Shown piece by piece: positions 52,888-63,098 of a stretch of DNA of 64,000 nt. Position numbers and translations under genes: made by a program. Within the stretch, counting starts at the first letter, position 1, and each line of letters starts with the position of its first letter. The stretch comes from Favolaschia claudopus (Eukaryota > Basidiomycota > Agaricomycetes > Agaricales > Mycenaceae). A model generated the notes under the pieces. It was given only the letters and a program-made list of their open reading frames with translations. It was not told the origin of the DNA and ran no database searches. Location of the stretch: NCBI GenBank assembly GCA_037176885.1, contig JAWWNJ010000003.1, positions 1,116,001 to 1,180,000 on the forward strand, read 5' to 3'.

Positions 52888-53782
52888 TGTGGAGGTACTC
52901 AGTTATGACCATAAAGGTTCTCTTCTCTCTTCTTATTGTTTTATTTCTACTTTAGGAAGTAGAGCTTAGGTATATAAAGGGCTCTGGCTCTACCCATGTA
53001 CCCTAGTGTTTTTATTTTATCCTTCTTACGGGTCTCTCCTGGTGTGCTCTCCAGGCCTTTATCTTACCAGAAGGTATGCCCGGCTCTTAGTTGAGTCTGT
53101 GGTGCTGGCGAGCAGTAGTCTAGAAGTTCCCGCGGGGCCGGTCCTGGAGGGTCGACTTATTATATAATCACTCAGTTTGGCAGGTTGTTCCCACGGCACG
53201 TTCTCGCCTATTCCACTGTAGCTCCCCACCCTTCCGTGCAGATTCGAGGTCCAGAAGCACCCTAAGGTATGTCTAAATAGTCGCCGGGTGTTTTATAATC
53301 TTACCTGCTACAACGTAGTTAGATTTGAGAAAAGTTTCAAATTGGCCGGCCGTGGCCGGCGGCCAACGCAGTGCAGTTTATCTCTGCGAATTCTGAAGCT
53401 CTCGCCGCAATTCCAGCGGGAAATGTTATCTTCTTACTAATTAGGCCCTTATTGATGTTATTTATCAAAACTGCCGAAAAGCGCGTTGCAAACTGCGTAA
53501 CAGAACGCGAGAAATTTGAGATTACATAATAAGGGGACCCTCCCGTCAACGCACCGTGGGAAGCGACAGACTAATATATAACAACCGCAGGCACGAGGAC
53601 CTTTTGTTTATATTGTCTGTTTATAAGAGACTAGGCGAGCAGGGAGTCCTGGCTTCTCGCTTCTCTCTTCTGGTCCGGTCTGATGTCTTCTTTTGATGGA
53701 CGACGATGCCCCCACCTGTTGATTGGCGCTTACGGCATGGACAGTTGCGGGAATCCAGGCCTGTCTGTGACACCTTCTTGCA
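52888..53782. other. Possible 5' region of the copia fragment (LTR-like)
   Basis: A TATATAAAGG box at about 52972-52981, with pyrimidine-rich sequence before it and a stretch starting TGTGGAGG near 52888, would suit an LTR of the copia fragment downstream. No second LTR, TG..CA borders or PBS could be confirmed. Confidence 0.25.
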
Positions 53783-54740
53783 ATGCTATTTACACAATCC
53801 CAGGATGTCTCAATGAAAACTGACGTGACAGTATCAATTACCAAATTGGGACTGCGACTTGTTCATTCAGAAGCTTCTTTCAGCAGAACTGCGCACAGAG
53901 TATGTCAACGAATCTATGGGCCCAGGTGGAATACGCTACTGGGTGGTCCTTATAGATCATCATTCCTCTGAGGTGTGGATTCTATTTGCCCAAAAGAAAT
54001 CCCAAGTCTATTCAAAACTCAAAGAATGGCGAAAATCTACTGAGGCTCATTTTCGTGCTCAAATTGCTAATTGGGAATTCTGTGAGGGCTGGACTCGGTT
54101 CTTTCGCACAGATGGGGGTGGTGAATTCACGTCTCATCAAATAGAAACAGAATTCAAACGTCTAGGCATCATCCATGAAACAACAGCACCTTACACTCCA
54201 GAGCAAAACGGAGTAGCAGAGCGAATGAATCAAACACTTGTTTCCAGAGCTACAACTATGTTGATTGCCTCACGCCTTCCTCGTAAATTTTGAGTCTTAG
54301 CAATGCGAGCAGCTGATCCCTCATGAGAAACTTTTTGACCGTCCAATAAACATACGATACCTGCATCCCTTTGGCTGTAGAGCTTATCCTCTGATTCCTA
54401 AAGAAAAGCGTCACAAGCAGAAATTTGGCGATAAAGCAAAGCGTTGCATCTTTGTTGGCTACCATGAAAACAGTAAAGCGTATGACTTGCTAGTAATCAA
54501 CAAAGATGGTTCTTATGGTGAAACCATCACATCTAGGCATGTTCGGTTTGATGACCAGGAACTTGATTCACCTATAGAACCAAAGCTTGAGGCACCTGCT
54601 ACATCTAGGAAAGAATATGAGGATTTTGCTCAGACACTGCGGAAGGGGTCTACCCCTATCCAAACCCATGGAATTATGCCAGAATTCGGTCAAAAGGGGT
54701 TGAAAACAAGGAAATCGCCCAAAAAGGAGCGTCACATTTG
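53783..54740 (+). mobile_element. Ty1/copia integrase fragment
   Basis: Frameshifts separate LRLVHSEAS (end of the gag-pre-integrase region) from the integrase core at 53920-54290: RYWVVLIDHHSSEVWILFAQ, FFRTDGGGEFTSHQIE, and TTAPYTPEQNGVAERMNQTL, with the D, D and E region present. A stop follows at 54293, and after another shift the C-terminal RYLHPFGCRAYPLIPK and KRCIFVGYHENSKAYDLL appear, up to about 54600. RT and the 3' LTR are absent. It differs in sequence from the minus-strand fragment at 2072. Confidence 0.88.
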
Positions 54741-54909
54741 ATCACATGACGTAGGTTCCGTATGAATGAGCCCTACCTTATCAGCAACTGACAGCACATA
54801 GCCGCATTTGTGCTCGGGACATCTCCGACCTCTCGGCCGAGCGCCGATGACAGCGCATGATAGCGCAATTACAAGCCAATTCGGAGCAATTCCCGTTCAA
54901 GACTACTTA

Positions 54910-55020
54910 CTGTACTATTTCGACCGGTTGTTCACATAACGCGTAACGGGACCCTGTGAACTGAACAATTTGGAACACCGTAACGCGTAACAGGCCACTT
55001 TTTCCGCCCAAAATGGCAAT
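54910..55020. repeat. Truncated copy of the CTGTAGTAATTCGACC MITE
   Basis: Begins CTGTACTATTTCGACCGGTT after TA and follows the (inverted) right half of the 49759 element through its AACGCGTAAC words to CCCAAAATGGCAA. Confidence 0.65.
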
Positions 55021-55049
55021 AGTATTGTAAGTACATTCGGTAACTAATA

Positions 55050-56474
55050 TCAAGTCTTTCGTTTCGTAGTGGGGGGGCCAGTTATGTTCGAAATATCGGA
55101 AAGTGTGCGCTTTGAGTCAGTCACGGGAACAACAAGCCAGGGGCGACGAAGATCGTCGCGGATGCCAATGCGCCGCTGTTCTTCGTCCGAAACTTGTAGT
55201 TCATTGACGAAAGACGGCATGATTGTATCCTGCCAGCCCGCATGGCGCTTTTCAAGGTGTTTGGGGAAGTTATACTTCCAGTGGACTTCGCGGCAGCCAT
55301 CAAGTTTACAGATAATGGGAATATTGGAGCTGGGACGCTTGTCGGTTGATTGTCCAGCTGTCGAAGCACGAAAGTTGTAAGAGAGAGAGCATGTTGATGT
55401 CCACTTTTGGCCTTTCATGGCTAGCTGGCAGTCAGAGCCCCCGCAAAATCCGCAGGGATAGTCGGACAAATGCTAAATAAAGTAGTAAGTACCAGACGAG
55501 ATGTGCAGGACGGATTGAAAAAGAGACATACGATGTTCAAGAGGTCACCCATTCCCAGAAGCCACCGTAGAATATGTTGGCCAAGATGATTCTGGCGTTC
55601 ATCCGGTTTCAGTTGACGGAGGCTACAAATCCCACATGCATGTGCACTTGCTAAACTGGATGCGATAGCAGTTCCGGCAATATTCCAAGCATACTGGAAT
55701 GCACGGTCACCTGCCGTGAATGCTCAGCATGAAATACTAACACAAAAGGAAGATGCTGACCATGTGTACAGTACGGAAATGGATTGAGGCACTCAAGAAT
55801 AAGTACGGGTGAATTGCGGGCCCTCCTTGTGTAGGGTGGAGTCAGCAGCCAAAAGGCTGTCCCAAAGAGAGTTACCGATGCGGAGAATGACATCGAATGG
55901 GATAGCCCATGTCACATCATTGTGGTGTTCTGCTGGAAAGAGTTGAGGGAAGCCCGAAATGGCGTCGACAGCGATTTCGCGGGCATGCTGCTGTATTGGC
56001 ACAACCAACTGGGAAGGGACATTTATCTGTACATTTTTGACGAGGTTGGAGTCGGGGAAGCGCACCAAATGCAAGCATTTTGGGGTGAGTGACGCCGACT
56101 TGGATCACACGAGAACGAACGCGCTGTTGGTGGATTGAGAGACTCAATGTGATACGAGGGCGGATTCTTGGTGCGTTGCAGGTTGTGAATTTCAAAAGGA
56201 CAGGTAGCCGCAAAGTCGTTTCCAGACCAGTGGATGATGAAACCGGGGCATGTATCCCAGCTTGTGAAGGCTGTATGGGAGGGAGTAGACTGCGGCGCGT
56301 TTTTGGGTTTTCCTGTACATTCTCAGCAGATGTTGACGACGCAGAGCCACAACGACGCACCTGAACACTTGGGGGGGGGGGGGGGGGGTCGTGAGACTGG
56401 TGTCGATGATAAGAATCCTCGACACCTCTTGCCGGTCTGTCTATCGACAGCTTGCTCCATAGACAGACGGTCAC
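55050..56474 (-). pseudogene. Unknown agaric gene with Cys/His motifs, rearranged
   Basis: The upstream part (minus, about 56290-56050) reads SWDTCPGFIIHWSGNDFAAT and FEIHNLQRTKN. The next part (56074-55793) reads DSNLVKNVQINVPSQLVVPI and WAIPFDVILRIGNSLWDSLL. The last part (55469-55050) starts MSDYPCGFCGGSDCQLAMKG and contains ICKLDGCREVHWKYNFPKHL, a C..C...C...H..H zinc-finger-like arrangement, ending at a stop near 55050. The parts are in different frames with plausible introns between some of them, and a G18 tract (56371-56388) interrupts the 5' region. The CPGF..W and C-terminal WKYN..HL..H blocks match a widespread but uncharacterised agaric protein type. Likely a decayed copy. Confidence 0.45.
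56371..56388. repeat. Homopolymer of 18 G
   Basis: An uninterrupted G18 run, the longest G homopolymer in the window; its length may be unreliable in sequencing. Confidence 0.9.
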
Positions 56475-56607
56475 CGGTCTAGTTCACAAGTGGTGGTATT
56501 CCGACGTTCAGAGCTGGGACGCGAGTGATTTCAAGCTTCCGAATCGGCCCGATGTCCCCCAAGGTCTGCAACCATCTCTGTCGGCACTTTTATGAATCAA
56601 TATCTTG

Positions 56608-56755
56608 TCAGATGGAAATCGCGAATTAATTACTGTGCTTGATTGTATCTGCGCGGATGGGACAACGCTTCCTCCTTGGATTGTGATGAAAGGGAAGAAG
56701 CCAATGTACGCATGGATGAAGGACTCAGAGCTGGAGAAAGCTAGTCTCGGATACC
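56608..56755 (+). pseudogene. Pogo/Fot1-type DDE transposase fragment
   Basis: The frame DGNRELITVLDCICADGTTL, then PPWIVMKGKKPMYAWM, is the first catalytic block of pogo/Fot1 (DDE_1) transposases, where the Asp of VLDCI is close to the catalytic site. It ends at GY where the chromovirus LTR is inserted (56756). The same frame resumes after the element at 62751 (PDVPPQSERARFCEI) for about 25 codons to a stop. The rest of the transposase is missing. Confidence 0.6.
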
Positions 56756-57089
56756 TGTAAGGGCAACCTTTAGAACCCGAGATGTCTCGAGGGTCTAGCG
56801 AGGGAGAATCCAAAGTTAATTAAGAAGCTACTAAGAATACATCACAGCGCACCCTAGCGAGGGAGAATCCAAAGAGAAGAAAGGCTGAGGATTCCCACGC
56901 TAGGTGCAGTAAACATATAGTAACTAGTTCCCACAAGCTCGGAGCAATCGGCAATGATCCCGGGCCAAGTCACATGCCTTACTCCACGATGACATAGGGC
57001 TTTGGGGATTTGACAGGAAAGTGGGAAATCTGCAAGAGGCCTGCGTCATAGGTGGCTGTGTAGTGCCAAAAGGGGGAGTTCCCCTGAAA
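56756..57089 (-). repeat. Chromovirus 3' LTR
   Basis: On + it runs TGTAAGGGCAACC...CCCCTGAAA (TGACA in the other LTR). It contains two copies of CTAGCGAGGGAGAATCCAAA. The pol frame stops inside it (57046). Confidence 0.95.
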
Positions 57090-59086
57090 TCATCCCCCCC
57101 TTGGAATGCGGCGCCTCGACGCATAGATCGCACCTGAGCTGGAGTTGACGAGCGGTCACGGAAGGGAAGGGAATCGAAGGCAGCAACAGCAATGGAGCGA
57201 GGTTTGGAACAAGTTTGGAAGGGTATTTGCGGTAGAAAGCAGCGACAGCGTCCGGGGCAAAGACATTAGAGTGCTTCACCCATTGATCATGGGACGGGTC
57301 ATAACCCTTCCAGCGAACAAAGTACCATAGACTCCTATAGCGGATCTTGGCATCCAATATCTCCTCGACCTCCCATTGCTTGTCGCCAGGAACGTCAAGG
57401 ACTGGTGGCGGCTCTTCGTGTCTGGGGCGAGTGGGGAATGGATCGGCTTCCACAAGCTGAAGTTTCACGACGGGGAAGACAGGGTGGAGGGCAGAGTACC
57501 GGGGCGGCAGCTCCAGTTTGAAGGCACCATTACCGACGACCTTCAGAACCTTGAAGGGGCCGATACGCCGGTGGGAGAATTTCACCGAAGGGCGGGTGGT
57601 GCGGATATCTGAAGCATCAACCCACACCCGGTCACCAACCTTGATGTCTGGAGCTGGTGTCCGCCGGCGGTCATAGTACTGCTTGTACTCTGCCTTGGCC
57701 TTGACGAGTGCCGCCTTCGCCTCGGAAACCCCTGACGCAATCCGATCGTGGAAACGACCGGCATGGCCCGCAACGCGCGTGTCATGGTGTTGCTCCAGGA
57801 TGCGTCGGCGGAGGTCCTTGTCTCGGGGGACGACAACCTTCCCCCGGAAGTAAAGGAGTCCACCTTCAATACGCCATTCCGAAGACCGGGCAGACCGCAC
57901 ACCTCGGGCCTTGAGGAGTTCCTTGGCAGTCAGGGCAATGGGCTCTTCAAGGTCGGGTTCCCCGGCAAGCGCATCGCGAATGTCGCGCAAGAGGGGAGCC
58001 TCAGCGCCAGCAATAACCAGGGCTTCGGTGGCCCGAACGTGGAACAGCTCGGGTCGAAGCAGGGTAACGTCCTGGTTATCGTCCTGCACTCCATGGTCCG
58101 GTCTCCGAGAAAGCGCGTCAGGGCGACCCATGAGGCGAACCGGTTGGTGGTGCAGCGAGAAGTCGAAATGGGAGAGGTAGAGAGACCACCGAGCTTGGCG
58201 ACGGTTGAGCTTCTGGGCCTTCCGGAAATATTCCAGGTTTTTGTGGTCCGTCCAGATCTCAACCGGGTGCTGCGCGCCCTCAAGGAAGTGGCGCCACTCC
58301 TCAAGGGCTCGCACAATCGCAAGCATCTCCTTGTCGTGAATTTCGTAATTCCGCTGCACCTCGTTCAGGCTTTTGGAGTAGAACGCAACCGGATGCCACT
58401 TGCCATCGTCACCCTGCTGGGAGAGGACGGCACCGGTGGCATAGTCAGAGCTGTCAGCCTCGAGCCGGTACGGGCGTTCGGGGTTTGGGAGAACCAGAAC
58501 GGGGTCCCGAGTCACCCGCCGCTTGAGCTCGTCAAAGGCAGCTTGCTCTTCAGGCCCCCAGGTCCAGGCGATGCCCTTCTTGGTGAGTCTGAAGAGGGCT
58601 TGAGCAACGTCTGAGAAGCCCGCAATGAACCGGCGGTAGAAGTTTGTGAAGCCAAGGAACTGCTGCACATCCTTCTTATTCTCAGGCGCTGGCCAAGCTG
58701 CCACTCCTGCAACCTTTACAGGGTCCATCTCGACGTGGTTGTGGGAGATAATCACACCGAGGTACTCAATGGAGGTCCGCTCAAACTCACACTTCTCTGC
58801 TCGAAGGTAAAGCTTGTTTGCGCGAAGCCTCCGCAGGACCTCTCGGACGATCTCTCGATGCCGACGGATGTCTGAGTGGGCAATGAGGATATCGTCGAGG
58901 TAGACCATGACGTCGCCAGAGAGGATAAGATCCTGGAAGATGTCGTTCATCATGGTCTGGAAGGTTGCAGGGGAGTTGGTCAGACCGAAGTACATGACCA
59001 GCGGCTCAAACAGTCCCCGGTTGGTCCGGAACGCTGCCTTCCACTCGTCGCCTTCGCGGATTCGAACGTTGTTAAAGCCCCATCGG
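57046..59086 (-). pseudogene. Chromovirus pol, C-terminal part: RT thumb/palm, RNase H, integrase ends, chromodomain
   Basis: From 59086 down: RWGFNNVRIREGDEWKAAFR, then MYFGLTNSPATFQTMM and VYLDDILIAHSD (RT catalytic YLDD), QFLGFTNFYRRFI, and RNase H with LEADSSDYATGAVLSQQG, a Glu in NYEIHDKEMLAIVRALEEW and WTDHKNLEYF. The integrase zinc-binding part (LEQHHDTRVAGHAGR) is joined in frame to FHDRIASGVSEAKAALVKAK, a segment that normally follows the catalytic core, so the DDE core of roughly 170-200 residues is gone. The GPFKVLKV fold and a chromodomain (WEVEEILDAKIR...WYFVRWKGYDPSHDQW) end the protein. The remaining frame of about 650 codons is open. Confidence 0.92.
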
Positions 59087-59095
59087 ACATCAAGT

Positions 59096-59887
59096 GGGAA
59101 CCGGCATTCAACGAGCCATCACCGTGCTGCTTGGTCGTGTTTGTTCCCTTGAGGCAAACGGTTCCAAAAATGATCGTGCTACGAAAAAGAGTTAATTGGC
59201 TTCCACAACCCCCGAACAACTGAACCTAAGTATTGAAACAGTAGATTGGATGGTAAATAATAAATCTTTCACGATAGAATTTTTGATTTCACCCTCAATC
59301 AGAAATGACTGCGTAAATACACGGAAAACAGTCGGAAACGCGAGATCACGGCCACATATGAAAATTCTGTCGTGAACGAATTGAACAACGAGATAGCCTA
59401 CACAGCTTTTGACAGGAAATTTTGGCAGAAGTGGAATACAGGGAAAGTTTTCACGGCTCAGACTTTGACGGAACAGGCGTGAGAATATTTTGGATCTCTG
59501 CGTTCTGAGCCCTCTTGAGTCTCATCGGGAATTTTGCACATACTGGGATCCTGAGTGATATACAGCTAAATTTGACGACGCTGAGATGTTTTCCACTCAG
59601 AAAAGAGGTGGAATTGGGGTAAAATGGTCTTGTTAACTATCCCATCAATATTGAGTGATGTGGCCCCAAAACCAATGAGGCCCTAATTCTATAGCTTCTA
59701 CGTGAAGGATCGCGCTGAGATTCAAGATTCCGACTCAGAACATAATTTGAACTATCCCTTGTTGCCAACGCTAAGTCGTAGGTTTTGTTTTGCGGGGAAA
59801 AACAGCGGGAACCGTTTACTTTTCCCACTTGGCTGAGAACAAACACGACCAAGCAGCACAGTGATGGCTCGTTGAATGCCGGTTCCC
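59096..59887. mobile_element. TIR element with 9 bp target duplication inserted in RT, 792 bp
   Basis: About 50 bp near-perfect TIRs beginning GGGAACCGGCATTCAACGAG, followed inward by a weaker match (AAACGGTTCC). Flanks ACATCAAGT (59087-59095) and ACATCAAGC (59888-59896) give a 9 bp duplication with one change. Removing the element and one copy joins YFTKLDV to RWGFNNV in the RT frame. Long TIRs with a 9 bp duplication suggest a Mutator-like (MULE) non-autonomous element; 8 bp is possible if the first base belongs to the element. No transposase ORF. Confidence 0.9.
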
Positions 59888-60199
59888 ACATCAAGCTTCG
59901 TGAAGTACCGGGCTCCCCTGAGTCGGTTGATGAGGTCGTTGATTAAGGGGAGCGGGTAACGATTCTTCACGGTCATAGCGTTTAAAGCTCGATAGTCCTG
60001 TACGAACCGAAGTCCGCCGTCCTTCTTCTTGACGAAGAAGACGGGTGAGGCCATAGGTGATTTTGACGGTCGAATCCGGCCAGTGCCAAGTCCCTCCTCG
60101 ATGAAGGCATCAAGTTCCTTCTGTTCGAGAGGCGAGATTGGGTAGACCTTGCAGTTCGTGGGTTTAGAGTCCGGCACGAGCTCAATGGCGTTCAGGCAG
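59888..60199 (-). pseudogene. Chromovirus RT, N-terminal part
   Basis: From about 60190 down: [20 protein letters not shown], then [40 protein letters not shown], and [11 protein letters not shown] (first catalytic Asp), cut by the 792 bp insertion. The junction with the protease frame at about 60200 has lost a few codons (ESFDSLPER then directly AIELV), which shifts the frame. Confidence 0.88.
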
Positions 60200-61012
60200 C
60201 GAGTCAAAGGACTCCTTGTTGAAAATATCGTCAAACTCTCGGGCCCATTCGGGAACGTCCGAGCGCGCCGGGGCTGAGTTTTTGGCGTATGCCTCAGCCA
60301 GGCGCTGGGAGACGGTGCTTCCAGCACAGATATCCTCAGAAGGCAGGAACTGGGTGTAGAACACCCGGTCTCCCGGCTCAAGGGGGTCATCCACTTCATC
60401 CGCATCATCCACTTCATCCACTTCATCCTCGTCATCATCCTCGTAGTCCGGGAACAGCTCTGGCAGGTCATTGTATTCATCTTCGCCTAAGTCTATGGCG
60501 CAGATGGATGGAAGGGGACCAAGTCGGAGCTGCCGGAGGATCTCAGCGGCCAGGCGGGACTCTCGGCGTGCAGCGCGAGCTTCCAGGCGAACCTCGGTGC
60601 GGCACGTAGAGCACTCGCTGGGGCATCTGCTCATCTTGACCTCTCGGGTGTCCCAGTCGATCTCCGGGTTATGCTTCCGGAGCCAGGAGTAGCCGAGGAT
60701 GAGCTTCTGCTTCCCAAGACGAGTAACAGCGAGCTGCATGCGCTCGGAGTGACCACGATACTGCAGCACGACGTCAGCCACCTCGCGGATCGCACCAGCC
60801 TCATTTGGCGAGCCATCCACATTGAAAACTGGAATGGGCTGTGCAAGGCGGCGGAGGGGGAGGCCAGACTTAGCTGCGAACTCAGAGTCAATGAAGTCTG
60901 AGGTGGCACCACAGTCAACGAGACCTTCGAGCGAGGGAAAGCTTGGTGGCGTCCTGGACTGCCTGAATCTCAAGGGGGAGATGCAGGGAGTTGGCACCGG
61001 GTGCAGCAGCAA
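60200..61012 (-). pseudogene. Chromovirus aspartic protease region
   Basis: GLVDCGATSDFIDSEFAAKS (retropepsin; DCGAT for the usual D(S/T)G) is followed by LGKQKLILGYSWLRKHNPEI, an Arg/Glu-rich linker and an acidic Asp/Glu run encoded by GATGAA-type repeats. The Cys at the second position of the catalytic triad is unusual, though seen as a variant in plant and fungal gypsy elements. A frameshift near 60930 separates it from the upstream QAVQDATKLS frame. Confidence 0.82.
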
Positions 61013-61183
61013 CAGTATAGCGCTGAGGAAGTCTACGTTCCCAAGGCTTTCGCCGGATGCGTGGGGAACGGAGGGGAGCAGGGGGTACGTCTTTCATTTC
61101 GGCAGGTTCAACAGATGTAACATTGGCAGACTCATCATACAAACATGCGAAACGATTAGGAGACGCGATCGAGGGCGTACCGC

Positions 61184-62273
61184 TCACTCGTCGCGTGGGA
61201 GAAAACCCTGCTCTTCCTCGGCGACTACAGACTCCGGCTCAGGGAGCGAGTCGGTGGTGGCAACCCGAGCCACCAGTTCGGAGAGGAGCTCGGACCCAAG
61301 CTGACGTATGACCTCGTCAAGGACATCAGCGGCTCGAACGTCAGCCGGGGTGGGGCAATCCCGGGCCAGGTGTGGACCGCCGCATCGGTAGCAGCCACGG
61401 GGAGGTCCTCTCCCGGAGCGCGTGCGATCAACGTCCATGGGGACTACCTGCAGAGGAGCAGGAGCTGGCATGGCCCGAGGAGGAGGCGCAGGGACAACAG
61501 GGAAGACACCTGCTGGACGTGAGCGAGCGGCTGGCGGAGCTGAGGGGGCTTTCGGGAGAAGCCCAGCAGCACGAGCCCGCACGTGCGATTCGTACTGGCG
61601 GTACGCTCGGGTCCGCCAAGCCATGTAGTCGCGGAGGTCTGGGGGGTCACTGGACGAGGTGATGGCCGCATTGATGGCAGGGTCAAGGCCAGAGCGGAAC
61701 TTGGTGACCTTGACCAACACGTCAGCAAACCCAGCAAGGTCGAAGAGGTCTTCAAAGTCATCGGTGTACTTGAAGACATCCCGGGAGCCCATATAGTATG
61801 CCCTAGACTCGAGTTTGTGTAGGGCGTGGTCCTGCTCGTTCTCCTCGACAAAGCGTGAGCAGAACTCCTTGGTGAAGGCGTCCCAGGTGAGGAAGGGGAA
61901 AGGGGTTTTGATGGACATGCGCTCAGCCCATTTTTCACTGCCTTTTCCTCGGACATCTCGCCACCTTCGACAAACGCCTCCGGAACCAGTCGGATGTAAG
62001 TCCGAGCTGAGTGAAGGAAGGCCCGGCCCCGAGCGGTCGCCGTCAAAGACGAAAGGGGGGTTCGGTCGAAGGACCGTTTTTTGCTGCCGGGGTGAGGTTG
62101 GCAAAGAGTCCTGGACTCTCGGCCGGAGGCTCTAGAGGAGCGGCAGGGGTCGGAGCAGTAGTAGTGGAAGGATTGGCAGCAGTTTGAAAAAGCTCGACCA
62201 GACGGTCAACAGTCCTCTCGAGCCTATCCATCCGCTCGGCGGCGGCTGCAGCAGCGGCGGCAGAGTCGGTCAT
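61184..62273 (-). pseudogene. Chromovirus gag with several frameshifts
   Basis: The start MTDSAAAAAAAAERMDRLER (62273) and a Pro/Thr-rich part lead to PPFVFDGDRS. At least two shifts around 62050-61940 are needed to pass through FLHSARTYIRLVPEAFVEG to KTPFPFLTWDAFTKEFCSRF. The frame is then open to the zinc knuckle CYRCGGPHLARDCP near 61370 and ends at 61184. The order (coiled N-terminus, capsid-like helices, knuckle) is standard Ty3/gypsy Gag. Confidence 0.88.
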
Positions 62274-62402
62274 GGTGGGTTCTAGAGAGGGGGAGGAGGG
62301 GGCAAGATTCGCGGTTTGCGCGTCCGAGACAGCAGAGGAGGAGTCCGACGAAGCGTCTGAAAAATCGCCAAAGCGCGCAATCTTGACCAGTTAATCCCTT
62401 GG

Positions 62403-62414
62403 AGCCTTTCTTCT
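62403..62414 (-). other. Candidate self-priming site (Tf1-like PBS)
   Basis: On the minus strand, AGAAGAAAGGCT lies two bases after the 5' LTR. It is perfectly complementary to AGCCTTTCTTCT in the LTR transcript (62547-62536). No TGG-type tRNA match is seen. Tf1/sushi-group elements prime with the folded-back 5' end of their own mRNA, and a TATA-like TATATG sits about 30 nt upstream of the AGCC. Confidence 0.5.
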
Positions 62415-62416
62415 GC

Positions 62417-62750
62417 TGTAAGGGCAACCTTTAGGACCCGAGATGTCTCGAGGGTCTAGCGAGGGAGAATCCAAAGTTAATTAAGAAGCTACTAAGAATA
62501 CATCACAGCGCACCCTAGCGAGGGAGAATCCAAAGAGAAGAAAGGCTGAGGATTCCCACGCTAGGTGCAGTAAACATATAGTAACTAGTTCCCACAAGCT
62601 CGGAGCAATCGGCAATGATCCCGGGCCAAGTCACATGCCTTACTCCACGATGACATAGGGCTTTGGGGATTTGACAGGAAAGTGGGAAATCTGCAAGAGG
62701 CCTGCGTCATAGGTGGCTGTGTAGTGCCAAAAGGGGGAGTTCCCCTGACA
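62417..62750 (-). repeat. Chromovirus 5' LTR
   Basis: Same sequence as 56756-57089 except two observed differences (TTTAGGACC for TTTAGAACC, TGACA for TGAAA). The minus-strand TATA-like word lies at about 62575-62580. Confidence 0.95.
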
Positions 62751-63098
62751 ATACCCAGACGTTCCTCCGCAGTCCGAGAGGGCGAGATTCTGCGAGATTA
62801 GATATATCGGAGCTACTTCCTAATCTGTAATTTCAATGACAGGTTTTGGCGTTTGATTGATTTTGAGGGTGATCGGAACAAGGGCGTAGGAACGTCTGGG
62901 CCACTTCCATTGGGTCACCTACCATAACCCGCTTCGCGCGTCACCGCGTTCGCGTCCGCCGCCACCTACAGGACCCTGCCTTCGGAGGGTGGGGACCGTC
63001 ACCCCGCCCTCCGCGAGCGCTCTCAGCGCCTCCTACATGATGCGCGGCGGCGCGCAGCCACTGAATATGGTTACAATTCAAAGCATACACGCGACACA
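62751..63098. other. End of the pogo-like fragment and GC-rich leader of the helicase
   Basis: 62751-62830 continues the pogo-like frame to a stop. From about 63003 a frame in phase with the helicase ATG is open (ERSQRLLHDARRRAATEYGY), so the helicase may start further upstream or have another 5' exon. Confidence 0.45.

Larger units (their letters stand above)
56756..62750 (-). mobile_element. Ty3/gypsy chromovirus, complete LTR to LTR, defective (5995 bp)
   Basis: Two 334 bp LTRs (56756-57089 and 62417-62750) differ at only two positions seen, and a 5 bp target duplication ATACC flanks them (56751-56755 and 62751-62755). The minus strand carries gag, protease, RT, RNase H, integrase ends and a chromodomain. 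Defects are several frameshifts in gag/protease/RT, loss of the integrase catalytic core in frame, and a 792 bp insertion in RT. A polypurine tract (AAGGGGGGGATGA on minus, about 57090-57102) lies next to the 3' LTR. Confidence 0.95.

Noticed and set aside
52888..53210. 5' LTR of the copia fragment at 53783
   Set aside because: A TATA box is present but there is no second LTR, no confirmed TG/CA ends and no primer site; kept only as a low-confidence note.
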